Below, piece by piece: positions 1 to 13,600 of a DNA stretch of 64,000 nucleotides (within the stretch, counting starts at the first letter, position 1; each line of letters opens with the position of its first letter). Under the pieces are notes generated by a model. That model was not told where the DNA came from. It ran no database searches and saw nothing but the letters and a program-made list of their open reading frames with translations. Both the position numbers and the translations under genes were made by a program. The DNA is taken from NCBI GenBank assembly GCA_948567375.1, contig OX419758.1, positions 41,927,473 to 41,991,472 of the forward strand. The letters run 5' to 3'. This DNA comes from Lunularia cruciata. Its lineage: Eukaryota > Streptophyta > Marchantiopsida > Lunulariales > Lunulariaceae.

Positions 1-1700
1 GATACAATCAAAAGGCAAAGAGGCAAAGGATCAACAATCATATTGTGCTTGAGGCATCAAACCATCTCTTATCTCACATAATAGTACTTGGAAAGAAAAT
101 ATGCTTCTCCATCTCCACTTGGTCCAATGGTAACTCATATTTGATCCATCTTTAAGATTAGCCTATCAAAAAACATAAGATAGGAAGAAAGCAAAGGTGT
201 TGGGAGTATACATATAATAACAAATGTTATCTCCTTCATATGAAGTAGGTGTCATCTCCTTCATAGATAGTAGACTTCTATACAAGATTGGTAGGGATGT
301 TTGTCCACACACCAAGTTCATTGTCACAAACTCAGAAGTACTCGGTCCAATGATACTACCAAACAAACTTATGATCCTCTTATCAAAGGCTCTTAAACAT
401 GTTAGCAAAGTCAAAATAGAAGAACTATGTGCAATAGATAGGTTGATTAATAAGAATATTAAAGGAGAGTATATCAAATACCACTTGCATATCTTCTAGT
501 AGATGAAGATCATTCATATGAAAGATATAATGCAAAAGTGTCATCTAAAATGCATATAACAAAGTCCTTGAATCTTATTAACACTCCAAGAATGTGTGAG
601 CCATCTTTAATTATGATACATCCCTTTGGGCATTGGAGTTGAGGGAGAATATCCAAAGGAGACCACACCTCTCTGATAACTTGACTCTTAAGCCTATAGG
701 ATGGAGCACTATAGTAGTGGTCAAAGGCTTGCCTAATCTGGTCTCTAGAGTCTACAAAGTATGTATTGTCCATGAAAGAGAGAAAAAATATAACCTAGCA
801 TAACCAAAGTAGTAAAAAAAAAGCTCTAAAATGAGCCATGGAAAATAGTATTTCTCTTAAGAGATCTCTCTATTGCATAATTGCAATTGATTAAAGAATG
901 GTATTTCTTTCTTATGAGAAGTCCTGTTGGTAGTAAAGAGAAGAAGGAGATTCATAGAAAGGTTTGGGTTGTAAAAAACAATAAGACGTGTGAAGGATAC
1001 TCTCACCTCCCTAAACTCTCTAAAGAGTAAAAATGTATATCTAGTCTTATCAAAGAATGCATGAGGAAGCCTTTAGAATAAGCCTAGACATTGAAACTAT
1101 TCTCAAATAGCCCTCAAATACAGCACACTAGAGATGCTAACTTTTACTACAACTAAATCAAATAGTTTAATCATGATCCTTGTACAATTTTCACATAGGG
1201 ATCTGTACTCTTTTCAAGTAAAAAGACTATGAATTACAAGCATGGTGTATATCAAGCAGCTCTAGAGATTCCTACATAAAAAGTGAAAGCACAACAAGCA
1301 TAAAGATAATGAGCATTGCAAGAGATGTTGTATTTTGTATCTTGTCCCTATGGTGCAAACCACAATCCACTCATATATCATCTTATTTGATTAAATAACT
1401 GCTATTTCTCTGAACATTAAAAACTTTAAATATTCCTAACTTCCGTATCCTGTCTTCAACTTTTTAAAATAATTTCCAGTAAAACTAAGGATGACAACAA
1501 AAAAATTGGACACAAAAAGTTCCAACCCATCACTCTCATATTACTTTAATATTACTTTAATATTTAATCACTTACATATCTTTAAAAATCTAAATATGCG
1601 CATATTGTCATCTAAATTTCTCCTGTGGAATTGAAATAAAAAAAATAAAAAAAATGACTTATTAAAATATTCCTTATAATCCATTCACTTGGACCTGTAA
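1..1700. other. AT-rich intergenic stretch, no gene seen
   Basis: Short open frames on both strands (for example 224-499 plus and 510-773 minus) overlap one another, carry no motif I recognise and have AT-driven composition. The texture resembles the decayed repeats of the 16-50 kb block, but I could not match it to a named element here. A drop in AT content near 1.7 kb marks the edge of the low-copy island that follows. Confidence 0.5.
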
Positions 1701-3794
1701 CTTAATGTACGTTAGGGAAGTAAGGAATTCCTTTCGCGTCCCTCACTCTCTTTCTCCCTACGTCCCCCATTCCGCGCTCGCGCTGGCAGTTCTAGTAAAC
1801 CATGGGATGATATGTACACTAAACCTCAGGTACACTTCTTTCGTAGGTGTCCGGGCTCCATATGTCTGGGGAGCTGAGGTCGAAAGCTTGATCTTTTGGA
1901 AGTACAATGTATGTTACAAGATCTTGAAATTCTGGAGGGATAATATCGTAGTTTGGTTCCAAGGAAATCTGATTTGGTTGTCAAGAGTCGTCCACAAGAT
2001 GCCGGTTGCTGATTGTCGCCTGCTCAGGTGCAAGATTGTCGGAATTGCTTGATACCTTGTGGTAGAATATGAGTCGGAAGAAACCAACGCCGTGTGGCAA
2101 TCATGCTGGAGCATTCAGACAGCTACTTCTCATTTCTTGTGATGATGTTGCTAGTGATGATGCCAAGAGATTAAAGCTAGTGATGATGTTAGTATGAAAG
2201 AAGATTACAGTTGACCCCAGCGAACTCCAAAGCGTTTGTGGTTAGAGCAGATCCAGATTAGAACGTTGACTGGCTTGCCCACCTTCCTGGAACACACGGT
2301 GAGAGGAAATGCTCAGAATCATTCAGGTTCAACAAAATTCAGAGAAGAAACAATGCATCTGTACATCACCGTAACTGTTTTCCACTGCTGCAATCTGCAG
2401 TTCTGACGTGTACTGACTCCCTCTCGATTATAGTAGAAGTGAAGAGCACGGATAACTACTGGGGTTGTCACTCTGTCGCAGAAGTTGGGTAGATTCGACA
2501 AAGGACATTGTTAAAGGTCATTTCACTTTTATACCAGGAACAGACAATGGTTTGTTTTAAATCTGGTTTCATGATTTATGTCACATATCTGGGGTGTATC
2601 GTGGACGCCATGTTCAACTTCGCATGTCGGTCGCGAGAGTTTGATTTCACGTTATTCAAAGTGTGGACTTCGGTAAATATCCATGACTACGGAGAGACAG
2701 CAATAATCGTCGATGGTCTTTCTTGATGTCGAACCCCATGTGTTCAGGGATCAATTTGACACAGAAGAGTACCTGACAAAAGTACTTCGATATGGGGACC
2801 AGGAAACGTACATAACACGGGCAGAGCCGAAGGCTTAGTTACACATGCTACAGCCTTCGGAATCAAACTCCGCAAGACAAATCCTTCTATCCAACAAGCC
2901 AGACAACTCTTGCCACTCGAGGTTGCATAGACAAAGGATGGAGAAAGCTCATGATTAAGCCTTGTATTTGCTACTGAATCAAATCTCACAAGAAACAGAA
3001 ATCTTGTAGCGCTGAGCTTGTTCTGCCTCATCCTAAATACTTTATGTCACTAACAGAGGACTAGCATCAATAACTAGGGCTGGACGTAGATCGAAGATCA
3101 AAACGAATCACATGATTTACAATATAGCTTAGAACTCGACCCTGGACTACAGTGACTCTCAGCAGCAACAGCAGAGAAATTCTGTCAATGATGTACTGCC
3201 AGCTAGCTTTGAACAGGGACTTCTTCAGTGAACCAGCTTTGATGAAGATCAAGGACTTCCTCACAAAGGGACTCCCCATGTATTCTGTATGTATGACGAG
3301 CCATGTTTGCAGCCGCCAGCTATTGACAGCTCATAGATATTGAACATAATCATGGAAGACCTCCTGCAGCCAGGGGATTGATCAAACAAAGTTCAAACAG
3401 CGAGTAGGAAAATTGTACTAATCAAGCAGCTAAGCTGTAAAATCCTTACTTTCAAGGATTCTCTGATACAATCCTAAACGCATTCGATCACTCCAACTTT
3501 GGGCCTGACGAATACATGGAAATAAGGGAGGAGACAATTTCCTGCATTATCTTCAGACCTAGACCAACAACGTGACTTGGGTGTGGAAATGACGAAGAAA
3601 GCGTAAAATGCCTTTCAACTAGACACATCCGCCGTATATTAGAACACAATTCTCAGCTCCCAGTGAGATTGTACTAGAGCAACGAGTATGTGATATAGTT
3701 GCATAGATCGCGAATTTCATTCAGTATGCAATATGTAAAATCAAATGGAAAAGACACCTCGGTCAGGTGTCTTCTCTCTTTGAAAAGAACTAAC
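1701..3794. other. Low-copy intergenic DNA left of the NPY-like gene
   Basis: Base composition is balanced, unlike the AT-rich flank. Only short, mutually overlapping open frames are present (for example 1705-2052 plus, 2744-3031 minus) and none shows a family motif or a convincing splice pattern. It may hold downstream sequence of the NPH3-type gene or a non-coding transcript. I see no repeat shared with the rest of the window. Confidence 0.45.
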
Positions 3795-4478
3795 TTTATT
3801 TCGTTGCAAGTAAATTTTTAAGGGCCACAAAATCAATTGGCAGAAAAAACTCTCAACAACCAATATACTCGACCGGAACCTACGGATAGTTTGAGACATT
3901 CAATCCTAAAACCCAACCATGTCGTCTAGAAGAACTTAATCTAGATGGACTAGGCTATCTAAAACTTTCGGTTTGAGGAAAAATGCATATCACGTAAGTA
4001 AGATGTACACTCAAGCTTCACGTGAAATGAAGCTAACCTTGGAACAAAATGGCTAGCAGGAAGCTATCTGAACGGTTAACATTCTATGCCGGACTTCGTA
4101 ATCTTCTAGTATTGGACCTTCCCCATCATTGTGCTGTTCTAGGGAGTTCCAAACGTGGGCAAAGTGAGTGCTGTACCCACTGATGCGATATCTTATCAAC
4201 AAAAGTTCTTTCTCATCGCGTGTTTGAAAGATTCCACTGTAACTTGGATCTCCTTCGAACGTAATATCTGGGTAGTTCTTGTCAAAACCAACTCCAGACC
4301 CAACCAGAAGATTGGTGCAACTCTTTGGCAGTTATAGCCGACAGTGAACCACTACAAGCGCTACGAATAACTGCTCTGTATTGCAGGACATACATTACGA
4401 CTTTGAACCAATCCAAGCGATAAGATGACAATGATATCTACTCTAGGACAGACTTCATTACAATTGAACTTCTATATC
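3795..4478 (-). other. Candidate 3' UTR of the NPY-like gene with AATAAA signal
   Basis: On the minus strand a canonical AATAAA lies at 3800-3795, about 680 bases after the stop codon at 4481-4479. No better-placed signal was noticed closer to the stop. The true cleavage site is unknown, and the UTR length is inferred from this signal alone. Confidence 0.35.
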
Positions 4479-7400
4479 TCAAGAGAGTTTTTGACTCCGG
4501 ACGGTAGCTTTACCGGTTGGGACATTACCTGACTCTGAACTCTCTGAGTCTTTGGTAGATGTGTCTGAGCCTTTGGTAACTTCCACAGGTCCCTTACTTT
4601 GTTGGTGGAAGAACTTGCCGAGGAACTTCTTGGAGATAGATGGAAACGGGAAAGCAGCCTTCTGCTTAGATGACTGTTTCACCGTCTCTAGTTGAATGTT
4701 TGTGCGTTCACGCTCTGCCTCTGCAATTCTTTTCTTCATGTTGGCCAGATCTCCCTTCAACGCATTGAAATCGTGATGAACAGTGTCCCATGCCTCTTCT
4801 GGCGTCCCAGCTTCCTGCAAAGATGCAGCTTCCAATGCTTGAACTTGAGCTGGCGGTAAAAGAGCCTTAATATTTCCAGGCAGATCATGCAGCAAGAATC
4901 CACCCGTCATGGCAGTCCTTACTTGTTCAAAAAAGAGAACCTGAACCACCACTCGCAGAGGTAGACGCTCGTTTTGGGCAGCATGCATACAGGCGTCCAT
5001 CGACAATTTCTTGCAATCCATAAGTCGGCATATCCTTTTACGCTCGCTCTTGCTTAGGTTTGGATGTTCCTGAGTTATAAGAGACAAGCCAAAAAATTAG
5101 TCCGTGGATAAAAGGGATCACAATGGTAACAACTTCAACCGCTAGATCTTCGCAACCGTCATTACAACTGCAAGTGGAAGTATAAAACTGGTCGCAAAAG
5201 CGGGAAAGCCCACAGTAAACAAAGATCCCTTGCAATATGCTGAAGAGAGGCAAAGTTGAATCTCACACCTAGCTGAAATAAACTAGAGATAGGCACTCTA
5301 CTGACCCTCGCACCAAACTTGGCGCAATCACTCCAGTTTAGAAATGGAAAACAACTAAGATAGTTTTTGATACACTAGCAACCCGATTTGGGTAGTTTAA
5401 TGGAAGAGATGAATCTGTTTACATTTGAAATCATGGTTTGTGGGCCTTCATGTTCCACTCAATGATAAGCAGACAAAAGATAATGTTGTAGAAGGAGTTC
5501 AGTTATCCAAATGCCGACTCACGAGCAAGACATCATCGCATAGCTTCTGGGTGAACGCGTGACACGACGAATAACAATCGCATACCTTGAGATACATATC
5601 GATACCTCGATACAACCCATCGTGAACAGGGCGGGCAAAGTCCGGTATCGCCTCAGCTAGAGATACAAACTTGGAGAGTTGAATATTTGGGTCCCGGGCG
5701 ATTTCAGCCAGGTAACTGTCAATAAGTTTGGCCACTTTTAACTTGGAACTATGCGTAGCAGACGTTGCTCGTTTGCTCTCCGACAAGTCAATGTTCTCAG
5801 CTGATCGCGTCCGCCGACGACTCTCACCTGGCGTGCGCCGACGGGTGGGACTCACAGGAGGACTTTGGTCTTGCATGAGAAAGTGCTCAAGGATATGTTG
5901 AATAACGTCAACATCATAAATTGAGTCATTTGTACAGGAAAGAGATGGGATGAGAAGATCGTCAAGAGTGGCCTCTTCCAACTGGAGACCTATTCGTCTA
6001 GCCAGCTCCATTTTGCATGATGGAGATGCGTTCAATAAGGTGGCAGTTTTCAGCAATTTCAGCAAAAAGCTGCAGCAGCAAGTACCCTTGTCGGCAGGAA
6101 GTAAATTGACAATAGTTTCCAGTAACAACCTATGCTTTCCCGCAACTTCAATGGCTTCACAAGGAGCCCCAGTAGCTAATACTCTTGAACCTCCTTCCTC
6201 TTTGGAAAGACCGGGTAACCATCTCACGGCATAAAGTCTAAGCGCCTCCCCAACTAGATCCTGCGCCATTCCTTTGGCTTTGATTGCCACCATCACCCTC
6301 CAGTAGAAGTCCATGTCCAGCTCTAATATGTCCTCCGCCCACCAGTCTTTGGGCACTACTCTGTGGCGCCGACTTTGTATTCCATTCCATGGGGGACTCG
6401 TCAAATCAGTGGTTGAGTGCTCAACGCTAGTAACAGTTGCAGTAGGTGCACGGGTGTGAGTGAACGACCAGTCGACCTTTGCAGGATCCGTCGCCGTTTT
6501 AGATGCGATAGAATCTATACAGCGAGCTATAATCTTTAGATCCTCCGACCAGGGCATAAGAGCCTTGCAGCTTTGTAGCACGATGATAGAATCTTTCCAA
6601 CTTCGGAAGATACTCGTGTTCAGGAACACTTCTAGCTTGTAGATAAGGTTACCCTTCTCCATTGCCTCTGTCATTTCAAGATACTCTGCTCCACAGCGTA
6701 CAGGTACCACATTGTACGCATTGAAAGTGATTGCTATTCCATAACAAAACTTCATACACAGCTCCAGAGATTCAATACCACCGGGAAAGTCTTCAAGCTC
6801 AATCTCGTTCGTGCTCATCTCCCGAGCTTCAGCTATCAACTTTTGAAGCTTACCACTTTTGCAGAGAAGGGGAAACTGCAAGCCATAGCCGTAGTCAGCA
6901 GAAATGTGTTGGGCAGGTCTAACTCATCCATACTCTTGAGAGATAAATTTCAAGCTCAACAAGCTAAATAAGTGATAGTAATCAAGGTAGAGGAGAAAAC
7001 AATTGGAAACGTGTGAAAGACCTTCTAGATAGAGCCACAAAGGTTTGATTGCTATCGGTTATCAGAATAAACAACGTTTCTCAGATTATGCAGCAGACGA
7101 TCTCAAACAGTTTATGAGATTTATCAAATCGAATTGTCTCTTAATGAGCATAGAAATGAGCAAGATTTGAGATTCCGCGAATGGGTGACTCATTAAGAAT
7201 GCATACCTTGTGAAGATGAAATTGTGCTCCATCTACCCTGATGGTTACGTCGCTTGATAAGTCCGTTGCGACTGACCTGCAGACATTAGCAGCGCTGAGT
7301 ACTACGACATATGCCTTACCACTCCTTTCGAGCTAAAAAGACATGACCCCTACATCAGGTGCAGAAAATCAGTCTAATTCAAGCGTCATTAAAGTCTGTC

Positions 7401-8621
7401 TCAACATAATGCTCTACCTCGAGTATGGGCGTCGATTGCAATGGTACGATTTTGGCCTGACCTACTTGAATCCAGAATTTGCTTAACGTAAGCTGATTGG
7501 CTGATCAAGCAATCTCGATTGAGAATCTAGGACAAAATTCAAGTAGAATTGGTGAGTCTAGAATTTCCACGCTTTGTAAGTGGTCCAAAGGGGAGAGGGA
7601 GACCGTCCTGAGACGTAGGACACAGATTATGGCCCGATGTGAGTGGATCAGTTCGCTTCATTTAAGAAAACATACTCTCTAAAGAGCTTTGTTCACAACA
7701 ATTCCCACTACTTTACTCTCACCAATTCCAACTACTCAGAACGGCGAGGGAGCGTGTAGCTAAGGAGCCAAAATGCCACAAGTCTTCAGTTAAATCAATT
7801 TAATACGACCATGGGCTGTGGGTAGCACAATGCGGGTCACTCTATTGAGATTCGTCCGTAAATTCCTAAGACTTAAAAAACACTTTAGAGAATGGTAAAA
7901 GCACCAGGCGTGACTACTAACGAAATCCCCAGTTCATAACCAGTACAAAGTATCACAATCGAGACACGTTGCTCCAAGTAATGAATAATGAAGTTCACAA
8001 AACTTCCATGACACAAGTTCATTTCATCGAAGACCAAGGTAGAAAGTTCTTTTTAAGTAGGAACACCTGAAAAAGCTTCTTCTATCCAGTACGTCAACTC
8101 ATGATCATGGATAATCCGATCAACTACCTTACATTGATGAGGACATTGTTTGAGCAGCAAGTCTCGGGATTTCTCGCTCTCACAGGCTTCAACTCAGCTG
8201 AGTTTTTGTTAATTCTCGTCAATTTTCGTGCATGGCAGTTCTAATCGACGGTTACATCTCGTGGCGATTCACATTTCGTGTATTCAAATTCATTAGAATC
8301 ATTTTGAGGAAAGATCCGTGCGTCCCCCGGATCGTCAACGGTGGACAACGGTGTCCAAACTCAAGCCAGAGAACGATGCCGACTTCGGAGTTTAAAGAAC
8401 TGGACAACCAGGCCTAGAGAAGAGAGAAGGATAGAAGAGTGAATTCAATTGCAACACAGCCCACATTGAGAGAAGTGCTTCTCGGAAAAATAAACCGGTC
8501 GAACTACGGTAGCGATGAGAAGACTTAACTTTGAGAGGAAACAAAGGAGGTACTTTACTCACGTCAGGTTTCCTTCTGTGTGAAAAATGTCGACCTTCGT
8601 TCCCAATTTCATGAACTTCAT
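4479..8621 (-). CDS. NPH3/BTB protein of the NPY (MAB4/MEL) clade, four exons
   Basis: Exons in coding order are 8621-8563, 7276-7207, 6875-5586 and 5069-4479, joined by GT-AG introns with phases that fit, giving 669 residues, a usual length for the family. The start reads [13 protein letters not shown], the classic NPH3-family beginning. The BTB part covers about residues 20-130 ([28 protein letters not shown] across the exon 2/3 join, then [12 protein letters not shown] and PWSEDL, which I recall from NPY proteins). The NPH3 domain runs from [10 protein letters not shown] at about residue 221 through [22 protein letters not shown] (exon 3/4 join) to [10 protein letters not shown] near 520. 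A predicted coiled coil spans about 567-604, and the tail is Ser/Thr-rich with SKKFLGKFF before it. Family knowledge: NPH3/BTB proteins act at the plasma membrane as adaptors for CUL3 ligases or as partners of AGC kinases; NPY members act with PID-type kinases in PIN-dependent auxin transport. Clade placement is from remembered motifs; membership of the NPH3 family is near certain. Confidence 0.93.
7207..7276 (-). CDS. Exon 2 of the NPY-like gene (70 bp)
   Basis: It lies between a CTGCAG acceptor and a GTATGC donor and encodes [19 protein letters not shown] followed by HLHK, the start of the BTB fold. It ends exactly at a codon boundary, and exon 3 resumes with FPLL, as in other NPH3 proteins. 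Intron 1 is about 1.29 kb and intron 2 is 330 bp. Confidence 0.9.
8563..8621 (-). CDS. Exon 1 of the NPY-like gene (59 bp)
   Basis: It encodes 19 residues starting [10 protein letters not shown] and ends with two bases of the next codon before a GTGAGT donor. Exon 2 supplies the third base, so the frame is kept. A second in-frame ATG sits three codons downstream; the first is preferred because the family begins MKF(M/L)KLG. Confidence 0.88.
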
Positions 8622-10600
8622 GTTGAATGAGCTTGGGCAAACTTGCTTCGACTAAAATTCTCAGTACAGTAATCCCTTCGTCCTATCCGTCACTGATGAA
8701 CCTCATCCCTACTACTCGTGTACCGACTGAGGATAGGGCCTGCTACTACTACTGCTCCTCCTCCTCCTCCTGTTATTATCGACAATCTACAGCTTCCACA
8801 AAGCGTCCTGGCAGTCAGTTCATGCAATCCATGAACGAGTACACCACGTGCTCACAGTTTTCCATCAGAGCTTCCAGCGGTAAAACGTTTGGGAGAAATT
8901 CTCAACTCCTCCGCTTCTACTGCTCGACGCGACCATTTCGTCATCTTCATCCCCGACAAGTGAGCGTTTTGGTGGGATCATGTCTGTGCCCGACATTCAG
9001 AACCCAAAAAGCCTTGTGCGCCACCGTGCAGATGGAAATCATAAAGAAGAGCAAAATAAGACCCACAACCGACAACCGGAACAAGTGCGGGAACAGCAAG
9101 CACCCCTCCCTCCGCGGTACCCGCCTCCTTCAAGTGGATAGCACTAGAGTTTTATCGTACCCAAGACCGAGGGACCCGCTGCTGTAAAAAGCATGCAGCA
9201 ATTCCGCGACCTAGGCTCCTTAGCTCGATTCCTGCTTCTACTAGTGGCCCTCCACCAGACTCGAACGTGAAAGTTGTTGAATGGAGCTCACGCAATCACT
9301 TACAACATTGGTGAAGTAAGTAGTCCCTGAATGGTCCCAGCTCGTCCGTGGTACCTACCGATCGTACCGATGGGGACTGGACCTGGACAACGAAACTACA
9401 AATCGCCTCCCGGCAGTAGTAATAGCTGCTGGATACTTAACCAACTCAGCTCTCGGATCATCCGCTTCTTCTTCCTTCCTTCCATGGACTTCACAACCGG
9501 GAGCCGTCAGTGAGTAGGTAGCACCTTCGTTCCTTCCTTGGTCGATGGAACGAAGACAACAGTGCGTGAAGAAATTCACAAACAACGTACGAGTTGCTGT
9601 TGACAAATTGGAGGTGTGAGAATAAGCTCTACCACTGCCTCTCTCTCGCTCTTGCTCTCTCCCTCCCTCGCCCAATGTTGTGGAGTACTGGCTGCTAGCT
9701 CCAAGCTTCAAGCAGGCACCTCGACGCTTTATGAGTAATTACTGCAGCCACAAACCTGAGAACGTGCCAGCCGTCGATGGAAAAAGATGGGTTACTCTTA
9801 CAGCAAGCCAATCTGGTCAGGGTGCCACGTAGAATGTTCTGTGGCGATGGCTTGATTGTGCATCCATTTCAAGCGGTACAGCATTTGCATACCTGGGAGT
9901 TCATGGTGGAAGCTGCCGTTTGCTTCCGGTTGCTAGCAAGCAGCTGCGATGTACGCACCCTGGTGGTTGTAGCAGCAGTAGTGCGATGGAATGGTTGATT
10001 GGAAAAGGGAAAAATGGAACCTTGGGTTGGGTTGAAGAAGAACTAGAGGATTGTCAGTTGAGGGGAATTGGGCAACAGAGAGCGGGAGGGCGGACGGGAG
10101 GGAGCGGCTGGACTGGCTTCAGCTGTTGTTCCGACTTTAACACACAGATTGGATCGATCCGCGCAGAGAGAAGAGGCGCTAAATGCTGTTCGATTCTACA
10201 ACGAGCTAGATAGAAAGTTCTCCGCAGTCTACTACTTCTACTATAGTGATAGAAAGTTCTCCACAGTCTACTACTTCTACTATAGTGGTATCCAGTGGCA
10301 GGAGGTCTGTTTCGTCCGGTGTGTCTGCATGTCTGTCTGTCCCTGCCGTTTCGTCGGCGAGAGAACCAATCACGCACAGAAGTCACTTCGTCGTCCGTCC
10401 TTGGGCTTCTTCTTCCTGTAGCAGGCCTAAGCAGCAGCAGCTCCTGAAGGGAAGTCCAAAAATTGTGAATACCCAGCTAAACTAGGAAACAGAGAAACCA
10501 ACACCGATCAGATGCCCATAGATGCCTATATATGTTGGAGGAATGACGAAGGAGAAGGAAGGTGGGCCTGGATGCGATGGGCTGGGCTGGGCTGGGTAGT
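8622..10600 (-). promoter_or_regulatory. Leader and promoter region of the NPY-like gene
   Basis: Read on the minus strand, this stretch ends at the start codon. It is GA-rich around 9640-9670, has a G-box core CACGTG at 8845-8850 and a TATATAT run at 10527-10533 that could be a TATA box. Long, purine-rich leaders are common in moss genes, but the transcription start here is a guess. A 186-residue open frame on the other strand (8627-9187) is low in complexity and is not taken as a gene. Confidence 0.3.
10209..10286. repeat. Two tandem copies of a 39-bp unit
   Basis: The unit beginning GATAGAAAGTTCTCC occurs at 10209-10247 and again at 10248-10286 with one base changed (CCGC versus CCAC). 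It lies in the region upstream of the NPY-like gene. Confidence 0.9.
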
Positions 10601-13600
10601 GTCGACGTTGCAAAAGGAAGGAACGACAGCAGAGAACAGGAGGCAGCAAAGCACAGTAGCAGTTGCTGCAGAGTTCAGTTGCAAAGCCAGAGGTTGCATC
10701 AGCAGCAGTGGCGCTGCGCTGTGAAAGGGCCCTCCTCATGAAGCAACGCAGCCAGCCGCTGCTCCTACTGCTGCAAGAGGGTTTGTAACGAGTAGGCCAC
10801 TTATGTCCGGAATCATCCCGTCCAGTCGTAGCAGTCGCCATCAAAACACGAGGGTAGTCATTACACCACCCAGTCCGAACAGAAAAATGACCCACAGATT
10901 CTAACCTCTGCCCGACCGCCTCGAGAGGGAATATGCACATAGGACACCTCCCTTACGTCCAAGAAACTTGCAGCTGTGTCTGCACTTGAGAGAGACTACT
11001 ACAATGCACTACATACTTTCACCAGTTCTTCTGACTCGCAGTAAAGTTTCTCCCTTCTCTCTCCTTTCTGTACCAACCAGGTCTCATTCTCTCCTCTAAT
11101 CCATCCCCCCGCCAAAACAAATAACACTACATCCGAATTTTCTTCCTTCCCATCTACTGTACCTTCCCAGCAGCCCCAGCCAGTCAGCCGCAAAACTGCT
11201 CGAGGAGAGAAGATTTAGATTAGAAACAAATTCCTTCCCTCTCTGCTAAACATCTCTCCAAAAATCGGCCCCTCCACCCATCATCCAGCCAGCCAGCCAG
11301 TAATGCCTCCGCCTCCTGCTCCACACTGGAAGAAGGAAGCTTCCCGCGTATCCTCCCTCTGCATCAGCAGCAGTAGCAGCAACTGAGAACAAGCCAACCC
11401 ACTGTCAGCTCACAGGCCTACAGTTCAAAACCTGCCGACCCTACGCATGTATTTGCCTTGCTCGCCTTCTCTGCAAGCTTACAAGAAGCAATGAAGGAAG
11501 GAAGCCTTTCCATGCCGTGTGTGGGCCGGAGGACTAGCTAGGTGCCCTGCTCGCTTACTTTACTTTTTCATTTGTTACTCGTCGATCAAAGACTGGCCTT
11601 TTTAACCGCCTCATCGGAACAAGTACTCATACCACTGCTCCTACAACTACAGTATACAGGGAAAATATTGTTCTGTTTGCATCATAAGAATGATCTCAGT
11701 GTGCTTTACGCCCTAATAGCTCCCTTATTCGGAAATCAGTTAATCTCTCTATCTATCATTTAATCAATTCCTGGGTGTAATCACTTTGATCATTTCTGAT
11801 CTCTAGTATTTGGAGCCCAAACTACCTGCCTACCTTGCCTTGTCCCGGGATCATCTTTTATTGTCTTCAATGGAGCTTTCAACCATGAGCTCACACATCA
11901 CCGACATAGTTTCATAACCCCAAGTACTGTAGTACCTTGCAACAACCTGTTCTTCTTAACCGCAGTTTGTCTACGTTCTCATTATTGTGAGACCCCTCGA
12001 ATGTCATGGAAACACGTCTTAAATGTGCCCATGGGCATCCGTAACTCTGATTTGATTAAAATGGAAAGGTTTCAGCTTTGGGACAGACTGAGCTGTTTAT
12101 TGGCATATGAACGGAGTCCTACAACTACTACAACTGATGTGACTCCTCCGGCCTCCTTCTACTACTGCAGTTCCTGCTGACTGATATGATCTCTGCTAAT
12201 TCGACCCATCCGCGGTACGAATGATGGAAAATTTGAGTAGGAGTTGAGGCACTGGTGTTGGTGGGGTGGGTATCTGTGAAGGGTTCTTTTCTCTTGGGGA
12301 TTATACCCTGAGAAACGACGAGGTTCGTCCTGCCTTTGCAGCGTCATTCCGTCCAAGAAGAAAATCCTTCCCACGAGAGGGATCAGTTCTCACGTATTCC
12401 GACTGACGTGTCTTCCACTCAAAACACAGCGTTGGTGGCTCTGCTTTGCCCATCATTTAACTGTACTGCAGTATCCTATCGTCATCGTACATTCTACCTC
12501 TCAAGAAACAACGGAGTCTCAGAGAAAACAAGATAGGAAGTAGAATAGACCACCCAATCGCTACTACTACTAGGCAGGGTCCTCAGCTCTGCTCTTCCCA
12601 TTTATCGAACTTTGTTATAGACTCTGCTGTTTGTCAGCTGTGAAGGTTAGTTCAGGCTTTCCTAAGCTTCTGCTTGTTCTTACCCACAACTTTACTTCGA
12701 TCCCTCCTCCTTCGCTTTTACCCACACATTGATTTCTCGTTTCTTCATGTTCTTCTACTTCAACCACAGTACTCTACTACTTATTGCTACCATTACACCT
12801 AGAGTATCACTGGGCATGAATCAGGATTTCTTTTCTGAATTTATGCTATTATCTTTACAGCAGTATCATCTCGTAAAGGGAGTCCGACTCATCTGTTCCA
12901 TTCAGTTCTGCTCTGCTCTCTTACTGGCTATCATAAACGGTTCAGTAGGGAGGACCTAGAGGTCCACATTGCAATCTTTAGCGTAGATGGTGTTTATAGG
13001 ATTTTGACCTTGGTAAGAATGTCGGCCCAAACCCTGGGAGAAGCCAGTAGAAGAGGGCCATGGACAAAGAAAGGAGTTTGTCTTCGGGCATGACTGCTGA
13101 TGAGAGAGAGAAAGGACCCCTCCCGGATGTAAATGCTCGGGAAATCCAACACGAGTTGAGTAATAACAACAAAGTTGGTTCGCTGCTCTCCCTTTCTTGC
13201 CATCAGTCTCTCCTTCTCACCAGGGGGGTAACCATGACTGGAGAGAGAATGATGGGCTGAGCTCAGCGAAGAAGTTGCACATTTAGAAAGTGTTGCATGA
13301 GCTTTAGCAACAGCGATAGACAGATGCAAGCACAAGGCGCCAGAGGTGGGTGGAGGAGATAAAAGATGTTGATGATGATAAGCTCACCACTCTCTTAGCA
13401 CACGCTCAGTATACCTCTTGAGTGGCTTGAGGCCACATTCGGCAAGGAATGTGGATGAATTACTCACTGAGGTGATCTAATTCGAGCTCGGCTATAAGCC
13501 GTGAAACGACTATCACTTTCTATTTATCCAATAGTAGGACCACAAGCTTAGACTCGAAGTATGTGTTGAGCGAGAGAGAACAACCGGGGAGAGAGCTCTG

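Noticed and set aside
1705-2052. 115-codon open frame on the plus strand
   Set aside because: No family motif, overlapped by a minus-strand frame, no splice or promoter support.
4013-4040. AGCTTCA/TGAAGCT hairpin around a CACGTG
   Set aside because: Seven-base stem in the 3' UTR candidate; too short and single to claim a function.
4479-4520. C-terminal 14-3-3 site like that of NPH3
   Set aside because: The tail reads ATVRSQKLS, without the Arg-x-Ser at the third position from the end that defines that site.
8627-9187. 186-codon open frame on the plus strand, opposite the leader of the NPY-like gene
   Set aside because: Low-complexity Ser/Tyr/Arg-rich reading, no motif, and it covers DNA better explained as leader and intron-flanking sequence of the minus-strand gene.
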